Shown here in pieces: positions 11,266 through 20,925 of a stretch of DNA of 64,000 nt (the stretch's first letter is position 1; each line of letters starts with the position of its first letter). The stretch is from positions 78,219,731 to 78,283,730 of the forward strand of contig CM040117.1 of the NCBI GenBank assembly GCA_022559845.1, written 5' to 3'. The notes beneath the pieces are model-generated. The model saw only the letters and a list, made by a program, of their open reading frames with translations, did not search any database and was not told where the DNA came from. This stretch comes from Amorphophallus konjac. Taxonomy: Eukaryota; Streptophyta; Magnoliopsida; Alismatales; Araceae. Position numbers and translations under genes: made by a program.

Positions 11266-12693
11266 GCCTATACACGATGATATTTCCATATTCTATTAAA
11301 AAGTTCATAATATTGAATGAATAAGAATGTGGGTATATTGTTTTAGAATAAATAAATTGGTGGCAAGTTAAATCCCCTTTTTAAATAAAAGTGAATATTT
11401 TTCCTAGGATCCAACCTATCTCTGATACCCAAGAATGATTAATATGGTAATTAAAGTAAATAAAATTATGAAAAGTAAAAATCCTTATATAAAGTACTAC
11501 CTTAATTAAACTCTTAATCGATAAAGACCCTAGTGTATAATTGTGACCGGCCACACTGAATTTAAGAGATAGCCGTAAGAGCCTTGCACGTGAAACTAGC
11601 TTAAGGCAGAAGGGCCTCATATATATATAAATACATAGATATATAGATATAATGCATGTATAACTTAATGGGCCTTAATCCAAAAACCCATTGTAAAAGC
11701 TTTAAAAACTATATACATATATAATATATTATGCATGCCAAGTCTTAAGCCACTGTGAAGAAACTACCCATATATATATCTGTATGTGCATATTTATAAT
11801 ACAATAAGATATATATTAAACACACACACATATATATATATCAACCCCATATATATATACATGCATATTATAACCCACACCTAAATGGGCTTTCCACTGG
11901 ATCTGGAACTCACATGGGCCCTTGAAACATAAAGGAGCCTTAACCATATACAATCTCAAGGTAGAAATCTTTAATGGGCCTTATGCTCACCTTTAAGAGT
12001 CTTACAGTATAAGTGAACCTTAAATAACCTTTAAACCCACACATATCTGTATATATATAATATTCATTACAATACATATAAGTTACTCATTTATATATAT
12101 TATACATATATATATATATGTGTACCACTATATAAACAATATATATAGATAAATATATACCCACATATATATGAACACATACCTAAAATAATAATGTATT
12201 ATGTGCTTAAAACAGACACCCGTACGTGTATGTATAAACCCCAAATATATTACAATGCATATAAGTAAACCCACTTATAAATACATAATATATAAATGCA
12301 AAGCCCACTCCACACACTCACAGCAAGCTCACGTGAGCTTTCACCAAGCTCAAACCAAAACTAAAACCCTTGTTATAACCCAAACTCACGTATATGCTAC
12401 CCAAACACCTAACAAGTCTAACCAAAGAAATATAGATATATATACACCTATATATATAAACCCATGAGGCCTTCAGCCCATATGCACATTATAGATATCA
12501 TATTTAATGGAGGGTTTTGCCATCCATGTACCAGCAAACCCACAAGGTGGGTATACATGCCCATACACAGCTAGGTCCAACCTATATAGATATACATAAG
12601 TATTAAAGCCTACCCAAGAACCCACGTGAGCCTTCTTACAAGGCCAACCCAACCCACGGTCACCAACGTTTTCAACCCAATAACCACTCACGT

Positions 12694-12997
12694 GCACACT
12701 TGTGCATGCATGGTTTAGCTTTAGGGTTTCATGTACGAAACTTAGCATGCGGATGTTTAAATGGAAGGGAGGCGACCATGCATAGTAGGTTTAAGACCCT
12801 GCCAATTTCACACGTAAAACCTTCCAATTACGAACAATAGAACCCGCACACTTGTGCATGCATGGTTTAGCTTTAGGGTTTCATGTACGAAACTTAGCAG
12901 GCGGATGTTTAAATGGAAGGGAGGCGACCATGCATAGTAGGTTTAAGACCCTGCCAATTTCACACGTAAAACCTTCCAATTACGAACAATAGAACCC
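12694..12997. repeat. 152-bp tandem duplication, 5' LTR of D only
   Basis: Copies at 12694-12845 and 12846-12997 begin GCACACTTGTGCATGCATGG and are nearly identical. The other LTR has one copy (near 28956). Since LTRs are identical at insertion, this arose afterwards by duplication here, or one copy was lost there. Confidence 0.85.
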
Positions 12998-13016
12998 TCC
13001 AGAACATTGAAAGTCT

Positions 13017-13023
13017 TATAAAA
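13017..13023 (+). promoter_or_regulatory. Candidate TATA box, element D 5' LTR
   Basis: TATAAAA followed by sequence less AT-rich than its surroundings; the same motif is at 29125-29131 in the 3' LTR. Many other AT-rich runs in this LTR make the choice uncertain. Confidence 0.35.
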
Positions 13024-13792
13024 CCATCACCCCGTCAATCGTAACAACCTAAGTTGCACTTCTACTTGCCGATCTGCGTCCTCGTCGTCCTGCAGTTGAT
13101 CCTTTTTCCTCCTACAAGTATCCGTGGCATCAGCACGTAAAGGAGCCATGCTCCTTCATTCCTCTTCCTTGTTGCGGTTGTTGTTGTTTTGACGAAAAAG
13201 AAACAACACCCCTCTCACCCTCTGCTTCATCACTTGCAGAGAACTGAGGGCCGTGCGTAAAGCCACCAGGGAAGGGAGTCTTCTTCCCTTCGTCTTCCTC
13301 CTGTTGCACAAGGAGGCGGTCATCTCATACTCTATTTCGAACATAATATCGTTCCAGCAAGGTTTCTTTACAGTTCATCACAGAAATCTCCACTTAAGGT
13401 AGGTTTTCTCAAGTTTCGTAGCCCAAACAAAAATTAATTCATCATTGTAGGTGTTCTCTCTTCATGTCAAAGATTATAATTAGATTAAACCTCACATGAT
13501 ATTTCTGCATGATTTTTACTACATGATTTCTTTCGTGTTTTGGTTTAATACTATAGAAGTTAGTTATGGAGTTTTCGCCTTAATAACTTGTACGTGGGTA
13601 TCGGAGTCTCCTTTGGCTATGAAAATTTATGGGCGTACTAGTGGGATGGAGACCGAGGTAGTGAGAGTGGTTGCACCATTTTTCGTGCCCCCTATCTCAA
13701 GATCCCTCATCTCTCAACGAAAAATTATTTTGAACATCCAGTTAAGTAGAGTTTTTTGAGCCCGTCATTTCGGTATATCATAGGCTTGATTC

Positions 13793-13904
13793 CGACGTAA
13801 TTACGTCGAGAAACGAGAGGACTAAAGTTGAGACAATTTGTAAAGAAATGACGACAATAAGAATTGTCGTCAAATCTTTTGACGACGTAACACATGTCGT
13901 CAAA
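13793..13904. repeat. Three short palindromes in the 5' LTR of D
   Basis: CGACGTAATTACGTCG at 13793-13808; a 10-bp perfect stem TGACGACAAT/ATTGTCGTCA with loop AAGA at 13849-13872; and a 9-bp stem TTTGACGAC/GTCGTCAAA at 13878-13904. They lie where the hairpin array sits in the related LTR of element E. Confidence 0.8.
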
Positions 13905-15773
13905 TTATATATATATACCGATATATATATATATCTTGTAACAATATCTTTGAAAATTGATATCTATTAAAATATGTTACAGAAAATTATAAAAAATATA
14001 TTTTTGGAATCCTTAAATTTTTCTCCTAATTATCATATATTCTATTTTTTTAAATTATTTTATATAAATTAATGTCTCTTTGAATGTATATTTTTAAAAT
14101 TATTCAATTAAATAGATATTGACGTGAATTCTTGTTAAATAAATTAAGTTAAAAATCATAAAATTAACGTCTCTCTATGTGGACGCTAATTAACAAATGA
14201 CGTCACTCATGGGTATTAATTAATATAAGTTTATTTAATTATAGTTAATTATAGAATTGGATGGACATGAATTCTATACGCATTCATGTTCTCACCGTTA
14301 TCTCTCGATTTTGACCCATACCGCGGGTCTTCTGGCACTCTCATCTCACGTCCGTAAATGGAGTCCATGTTTCACGATTGGTTCACGTATACACCTCAAC
14401 TCTCGGTGACATACAAGCCCTCCATTGGACATTCCGTTCCTTTGGACTGGCAAGTTAGTCATTGGGACCTCCGTAAGTCTCCTCGTAGTCTTGGATTCCC
14501 TCAAGGCCGACTGAGCTGGTTGTACCTTAAACACCTTGTGCCTTTGATTGCCACGTCTTGTGCTAAACCGGCCCTCTCATGGTGCCATCTTGGTCAATGA
14601 GAGAATAATCCTAGCCGGTGGAATGATGATATTCCACTAGGCGGTGTCTTGGATTGAGTTCATTATAGATGGGGTCAATCTCTCAGCTTGATTCATGTCC
14701 CTTGATTGGTGACAGGTTTAGTCATCCACTCAAGTTATCACGGCTACCTAGTTAAGGTACCGATTCTACCCAGGTTATCGACATGTCATGGTTCTCGTTG
14801 ATTTTATCATTTCCCATCTAATGTTCTTCCTTGAATTCTGTGGAACTTATCCACGAATCTACCTTAATATTCTACATGAGTTTGTTCTTGGAATTCCATG
14901 GCTATCATTAAAGTGGTTGTCTAGATATTACATGTAACAATGTCCGCGCATATAGGGCCCGATCTGGTCCTTGGAGGAGCACCCGAAAGTACTTGTGCCC
15001 ATGGGAGTTATATTGATCACGGTGTGGCATTGCACCGAAGTACTTGCTTGAATCTACGACACTCCACTATCTCTCTCTCTCTCGCGTGTGCTTGACTTGA
15101 TTGACTTGACACGACTTGCGTGGCCCGGAATGGGCAAAGTACTTGCTTGTTAATAGCCATTATCTCATGACATGAAAAACTTTATTGATATACTCGGTCC
15201 TTGTTCAAATACTTGAAATCTTGAATACTTGAACTTCCCTATCTTGGATCGACAGTACGTGTTATTTCCTCTCGTTATCGTGTTCGATTCCATAGCGTTC
15301 TATTTTACATGATTGACATGCTAGACTTGCATTTTCATTTAGAAGAGGTAATTACTTAAACCAATTGCTAGTTCTTGAGATAAAATTCCTACTGAGCTTT
15401 CGCTCACTCAGTTTGTGCCAATATTTTTCAGGTAATCAGGTGACTAGCAAGACCGAGACTCACATGGGAGGGACAAGTGTGCAAGCGAGCTTTGAAAATT
15501 AGTGAACCCGAGTCTTTTATCTTTCTTGAGTCTAGCATGATGTCTCTTATTTAGTTTTATTGTCTAAGTCTATTAGTGCATCATCTCCTTTTCTTTCATA
15601 GTGACGTAGTTGAGTCTTCAAGTTCTTGTAAGAGATTTATATTTGAAATAAATTTTTTATTGTTGTTCCAAATTATTTGGTCTCATGCCATTGCTCTTGA
15701 TCATTCACGACTGTTTAACTGCCATGTTCCGAGCAAACGACACGTTCCACTGCTATCGGTTCGGGCCGTGACA

Positions 15774-16133
15774 GAGGTGGTATCAGAGCTTCGGCTTTCA
15801 TATCCTTCAGTTATTAGGCTCCAATGATAGGTTAAGTATGCTTGTCAGTCATATCAGAGCTTCAGCTTTCACATCCTCAAGTTATTAGGTTCCAATGATA
15901 TGTCAAGTATCTTTACCCGTCATATTAGAGCTTCGGCTTTCTAATTCCTAGGTCGTTAAGTCCAGAAGACAAGTTGAGTCATCTTTGTCGGTCATCCTAT
16001 AAGAATTCCGTGAGAGATGGGTAGAGCTTGGGGTTAAATTATAAAAGAATGATAAAATACTTAAGTTTCATTATTACAAAATCCTTGGTCAATAAATTAT
16101 CTCCCCTCTCATCCTTGCAGGAAACCTAGTAAA
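15774..16133 (+). other. Element D leader with Met-tRNA primer-binding site
   Basis: TGGTATCAGAGC at 15778-15789, four bases inside the LTR. The following leader has three diverged tandem copies of a TATCAGAGCTTCGGCTTTC-like block (15781, 15853, 15924), so primer-like sequence is repeated. Confidence 0.8.
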
Positions 16134-16267
16134 ATGGAGGCATCTAAACCGAGCTTTGTCTCTAGGATGGTACTAGTAGATGTCCAAGTGTATGCGGACC
16201 TTGTTAGGAGAGTTCAGGAGTTAGAAAGAATGGTGGGAGAAAAAGAGAGAGTGGAAGGGAAAGACCA
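16134..16267 (+). CDS. gag: Short gag of element D, 5' part (interrupted by element E)
   Basis: Starts ATG at 16134. It resembles the last third of the capsid of element E: VQVYADLVRRVQ here against [12 protein letters not shown] there. It is cut after 44 codons by insertion of element E. The frame is in phase with 27015-27339, and no stop is created at the join if E and one GACCA copy are ignored, so before the insertion this was an open frame of about 152 codons. It lacks the main capsid core. Confidence 0.7.
16263..16267. repeat. Target-site duplication GACCA, left copy (element E)
   Basis: GACCA precedes the LTR at 16268; its partner at 27010-27014 follows the other LTR. The target is inside the short gag of element D. 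Confidence 0.93.
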
Positions 16268-17734
16268 TGTCACGCCCCGAGCGCGGAAGATACCCGGAGG
16301 TGCGCGACGTGTCTATATCAATCATGTCAATCAGAGTGGTCGTGTATTCGACACAAAGACAGAGATGCGCAAAATAGCAAGATAACCCAATCCTTTATTC
16401 CTTTATAATAGACTATTACAAATCCAATACTCTGTTTAATAAAAAAGAAAAGTACATAGTTGACTCAAGAAACCATAGAAAAGACTAGATGACACTTGAG
16501 CAGCTCTAGCACTTTCACTCATGACCATTCCCATCCGATTGACTTCCGTCGTCGTCGGACTTACCTGAAAAGTAAAAAGGGACAAACGGGATGAGCGAAC
16601 GCTCAGTAGGAAATTATATCTCAAGTACTAGCAAGGGGTTTAAGTAATTACATCTTTCATGAATGCAATAAAGCTATGCATGCTCGCATAAAACGACAAG
16701 ATAGAGAGAATGTAATATCAAGGAAATAAGATGGACTAATCATGATCTTTCAACAAGATAACAAGGGTATTCGAGATATTTAAGCGAGTACGTTTAACAA
16801 GTCATGTCAAGAACTTTGGCTATCATGTATCAAGCAAGTAAATTACCCTTTTGCGGGCCACGCATTTCATGTCAAGTCAAGTACGATTCAAGTACAAGAT
16901 GTGTGTGGAATGTCTAATCAAGCAAGTCAAGTACTCGGTATAATGCCAGATACCTTATCATTTTAACTCCCATGGGCACAAGTACTTTCGGGTGCTCCTC
17001 CCAGGACCAGATCGGGCCCTATATGCGCAGGCATTTATCATGTATTTTTTTTTGACATCCACTCTTGTTTATATAGCCAATATAGAATTTCAATAATCAA
17101 GCTTGTAGACATGTATGACAACTTTGGATAGAATAGAGTCCAAAATATGACAAAGGACATAGATTGGTGATAATAACGGTATAATCATGATTATTGATGA
17201 AACTAGGTGGAATTAGGTTCCCTTAACTTAGGTACCATGACAAATCGATATGGACATTCTATATATAGAATTGAGGTCCACATGAACAGTATATCAAAGT
17301 AAGATACCCTCATTCTTATCATAGAATTGAGGTTTCCAAGAATGACATGATATAGCATGATATCATCATCCCATTAAGAATTTCTTATGATATACTCTTT
17401 GTATAAACATAAGGGCCGGTATACCATGTTTCTTTAGATTGACATGGCAAGGATCGTGTAATGGGTTTTTCGGGTACAACCAGCTCAATCGGCCTTGAGG
17501 GAATCCAAGGCTACGAGGAGTCTTACGGAGGTCTCTATGACTAACTCGCTAGTCCAAAGGAACGGAATGTCCAATGGAGAGCTTGTATGTCAATGAGAGT
17601 TGAGTGTGATCGATGAAACAACGTGAAAAAGTGAGACTATACTCACGGAGTGGAGAATAGTGCCGATATATATATTATATAATATGAAACCATCGGTTAA
17701 CAGAATCAGGATAAAAATCATTTTTACAGAAAAT

Positions 17735-18361
17735 AACGACTTACGCTAAGTCGTTTCTCAAGTAAGTAACGCCTAACAGAAGGGCGTTTACACATGTTTC
17801 CATTTTGCAGAATTTTTAATAATTCAGTAATTTATCTAAAACACGCCCTGGTCAGGGGCGTTTCTTCAGGAGTTGACGACTTCACATGAAGGCGTCTTAT
17901 TATTTACATATCTGTCAGAATGTAAATAATTTTCAGGATTGATAGAAAACACGCCCTGGGAAGGGGCGTTACTGTTTAATTCTATTTTACAGAATAAATA
18001 TATTTCAAGATTTTAACAGAGGAACGCCCTAGGAAGAGGCGTTAGCTTTCAGAATCACGCCCTGTTCTGGGGCGTTAACATAAAAAAAATGACTTTGTCC
18101 AAGTCATGAATTCAAGAAATTTACAATACTCCAGGAAATAAAAATTTCAAGTGACAGGAGACATGGTCATGACAAGAACATTAGTAGGAATTTACAGGTA
18201 GAGTCATGCATTAGATATCAGGATTTCATATATATCATTTTTATAACGTGGGTAGTTAATATTTTCATGAAAGTAACGCCTGTATATAGGGCGTTTATTA
18301 TGAATTAGCGACCATAGTGATGGTCGTTTCTTTTAAAGTAGCGCCCTATTCAAGGGCGTTT
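17735..18361. repeat. Hairpin array, block 1, element E 3' LTR
   Basis: About eleven inverted repeats of 19-26 bases in 627 bases. Examples: AACGACTTA/TAAGTCGTT with loop CGC (17735-17755); AACGCCT/AGGGCGTT (17768-17788 and 18275-18295); ACGCCCTG/CAGGGGCGT (17838-17863); ATGACTT/AAGTCAT (18089-18107); GCGACCAT/ATGGTCGT (18307-18328); GCGCCCT/AGGGCGTT (18340-18360). Stem sequences vary while each stays self-complementary, most with one mismatch or bulge. Confidence 0.85.
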
Positions 18362-18885
18362 CTTTCAATAATATTCCAACGTCCGAGAAACTAAAAATAA
18401 AACTAATACATGATATGCATGATGCTTCTTGTATATATATATTTAGTTTGGGCTACAAGACTTGAGAAGATCCTACCTTGATGAAGATAATCTGATGAAC
18501 GGTGAAGAATTTAGAAGAACAGAGTCTCCACAAAGTCTCCTGGCGATGGAACTTGCTAACAGCAGTATGCACAGAAGAGGATGCAAATGATCGTCGATGA
18601 AGAATCCCCGTTCTTCAGTAGGTTAGAAGAATTTTCCTACAGAGAAAATTGAAGAAATTACTATTTCTTCATGAGTGTAATCGTAGGTATAGGAGAAGAG
18701 GAATAACCTTACCGGTCTTTAGTCTTGACAGGCAATTCCTATAAAACCAAAGAAGATGAAGAAAAAGTCAGTGTTCTTCATATGAGCATATGCAGAGAAA
18801 GAATTTAAGGAATAACTGTTAGTTATTCACCTACCGCGACAGGGACGATCGACCAAATAGCTTTCTAGGGTTCGACTGTCAAGGG

Positions 18886-18893
18886 TATTTATA
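18886..18893 (-). promoter_or_regulatory. TATA box, element E 3' LTR
   Basis: Minus-strand TATAAATA, with ATCC just upstream and CCCTTGACAG just downstream. The counterpart is at 26560-26567. Confidence 0.6.
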
Positions 18894-19036
18894 GGATTTT
18901 TGGGTGTCCTATTAGAGTTAGTGTTCTAGTGAGGGTAATATATCCCTAATAGAGTCCTTACCACTTTTTAACTCTTTCTAATACTTATCTATTACCCTGG
19001 ATAAGTTCTGGGTTCGAACGGTTCACGAACTTAATT

Positions 19037-19274
19037 AACGCCTTGGGTCAGGGCGTCTATTCTTAAATTAACGACCTTGTTCAGGTCGTTTATTAAGAAG
19101 TGTCTTGTATAAGGGCGTTCCTTATTTTTGAAACACGCCCAAGATATGGGGGTTTCTTTTACTTGCCTATTTGGTCGCGTGAGAGTTGATGACCACAAGT
19201 GTGGGCATCCTTTCTTTAGTCACGCCGTTTATAGAGGCGTTTCTTTTTAAATTAACGCCTTACTAAGAGGCGTT
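19037..19274. repeat. Hairpin array, block 2, element E 3' LTR
   Basis: Seven more units in 238 bases near the start of U3 on the minus strand: AACGCCTT/AGGGCGTC (19037-19056), AACGACCT/AGGTCGTT (19070-19090), an imperfect one at 19098-19118, ACGCCCA/TGGGGGT (19131-19156), GATGACCAC/GTGGGCATC (19188-19209), ACGCC/GGCGT (19221-19242) and AACGCCT/AGGCGTT (19254-19274). Confidence 0.85.
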
Positions 19275-19335
19275 ATTTGTACTTTGTTTATTTTTTTTAA
19301 TTTTATTTCAATATTCATTTATCAGGGTTGCTACA

Positions 19336-19347
19336 CCCTCCCCCACT
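19336..19347 (-). other. Element E polypurine tract
   Basis: Minus-strand AGTGGGGGAGGG touching the 3' LTR, followed inward by AATTCTTTTTAAG; the same layout as in element D. Confidence 0.85.
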
Positions 19348-19416
19348 TAAAAAGAATTTGGTCCCCAAATTCCACATATATATTTATACACGTGGAGAGT
19401 GTAGAACATATACCTC

Positions 19417-19899
19417 TTAGAATAACTCGAGAAATCGTTTCTTCATAGATTCCTCGGTCTCCCATGTCGCTTCGTGTTCCGGATTCTTATTCCATTGCAC
19501 CTTGAGCATGGGAATAACCTTATTCCTTAGAGCTCGTATTTCTTGATCCAAAATCTTCATAGGCTTCTGTTTATAGGTGAGATCTTTCTGGATCACCAGA
19601 TCTCCATGTTCAATAATATGAGATGGATCGTGCACATACTTCTTCAACATAGATATGTGAAATACATTATGTACCTCGGACAATTGAGGAGGCAACGCGA
19701 TGCGATAAGCAACCTCGCCAACTCTTTCAAGTACCTCGAATGGTCCAATGAATCTTGGCGTAAGCTTGCCCTTAACACCAAATCTTCGTATGCCACGTCC
19801 AGGCGATATCTTGAGAAATACATGATCTCCGATTTGGAATTCAATATCTCTCCTTCTTGTATCAGCATAAGCCTTTTGTCTCGTCTGAGCAACTTGCAA
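19417..19899 (-). pseudogene. Integrase C-terminus and chromodomain, element E polyprotein
   Basis: Last segment of the pol frame, about 160 codons. It has the GDHVFLKISPGRG and GKLTPRFIGPFEVLERVG blocks, then LSEVHNVFHISMLKKYV, then a chromodomain-type tail (PMKILDQEIRALRNK, WNKNPEHEATWETEESM) ending in FLELF. It is in the same frame as the integrase core but is separated from it by two TAA stops at about 19958 and 19903. The chromodomain is thought to steer insertion toward marked chromatin. Confidence 0.85.
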
Positions 19900-19959
19900 T
19901 CTTTCTCTGATTACTTATATCTTCTCAGTTGTATCCCTTACCATGTCTGGACCTAATAG

Positions 19960-20889
19960 TTATTTTTCCCCAACTTCGTTCCAGCATAAGGGTGATCGGC
20001 AACTCCTTCCATATAAAGCTTCGAAAGGTGCCATTTGGATACTAGCTTGGTAGCTATTATTATAAGCAAATTCAACTAGAGGCAAGTGTTCATGCCAGCT
20101 TCCACCAAAGTCAATGATGCAAGCTCTTAGCATATCCTCAACAACTTGGTTAGTTCTCTCGGTCTGACCATCCGTTTGTGGGTGGAAAGCAGTACTAAAG
20201 TTGAGCCTTGTTCCCATCGAATGTTGTAATCCCTTCCAAAAATGAGAAGTAAAACGGGGATCTCTGTTAGACACGATTGAGACAGGAATTCCATGTATCC
20301 TGACTATTTCCTTGATGTACAGTGCAGCTAGCACATCAATTGACCATCGACTTTTTATTGGCAAGAAATGTGCCGATTTAGTTAATCGGTCAATGATAAC
20401 CCAGATTCCATCATGTCCTCCTTTCGATTTAGATAAACCCATGATGAAGTCCATACCAATATCCTCCCATTTCCACTTAGGAATATCTAGAGGATGAAGT
20501 TTTCCAGCAGGCTTTTGGTGTTCCGCCTTGACCTGTTGGAAAGTGAGACAGCGTGATACATAGTCCGCTATTTCCCTTTTCATGTTGGGCCACCAAAAGT
20601 TCCTCTTTGCATCCTGGTACATTTTGGTTGATCCTGGATGAATAGTGTACCTTGATCGGTGAGCTTCATCTAAGATCTTCTTCTTTAATTCCGGACAGTC
20701 AGGTATACAAGTTCTACCTTTGAATAATAATCTTCCATCAGAAGTTAGTTGGAAATCAGATTGTCCTTCTAATCTTCCTTTGATTTCCACTAATATAGGA
20801 TCATCATTCTGAAGTGCTTGTATCTCAGATAATAAATCTGACTGTATACTTACATGAGATAATGTAATAAATTTGGATTCCGTGTCCAA
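19960..20889 (-). pseudogene. Integrase core of element E (catalytic Asp changed)
   Basis: Open stretch of 309 codons in the pol frame. The zinc-binding region shows H77, H84 and C114, but the last cysteine is phenylalanine (CLTF, residue 117). The catalytic core has D147 (GMDF) and E244 (QTERTNQ), while the middle aspartate is asparagine (VSNRD, residue 208; codon AAC, consistent with G-to-A). Residue numbers count from the first Met of this stretch. Integrase normally joins the cDNA ends to target DNA; this copy should be inactive even without the stops. Confidence 0.88.
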
Positions 20890-20925
20890 GCTTATATTGA
20901 GCTCGGAGAATTGTTCAAGTAACCT

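Larger units (their letters stand above)
11185..15773 (+). repeat. Element D 5' LTR
   Basis: 4589 bp. It differs from the other LTR mainly by an AT microsatellite at 11221-11262 and a 152-bp tandem duplication. Very AT-rich at 11600-12450 and 13905-14300. Blocks around 14350-15060 match the complement of the LTR of element E (for example GGGCCCGATCTGGTC). No credible gene is inside. Confidence 0.93.
16268..19335 (-). repeat. Element E 3' LTR
   Basis: 3068 bp. It has two blocks of short hairpins (17735-18361 and 19037-19274) and a minus-strand TATA box at 18886-18893. Apart from these I see no gene. Confidence 0.95.

Noticed and set aside
11381..14600. Several frames of 60-90 codons repeated in both LTRs of element D.
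   Set aside because: They are short, AT-driven, lack domains and are duplicated only because they lie in LTRs.
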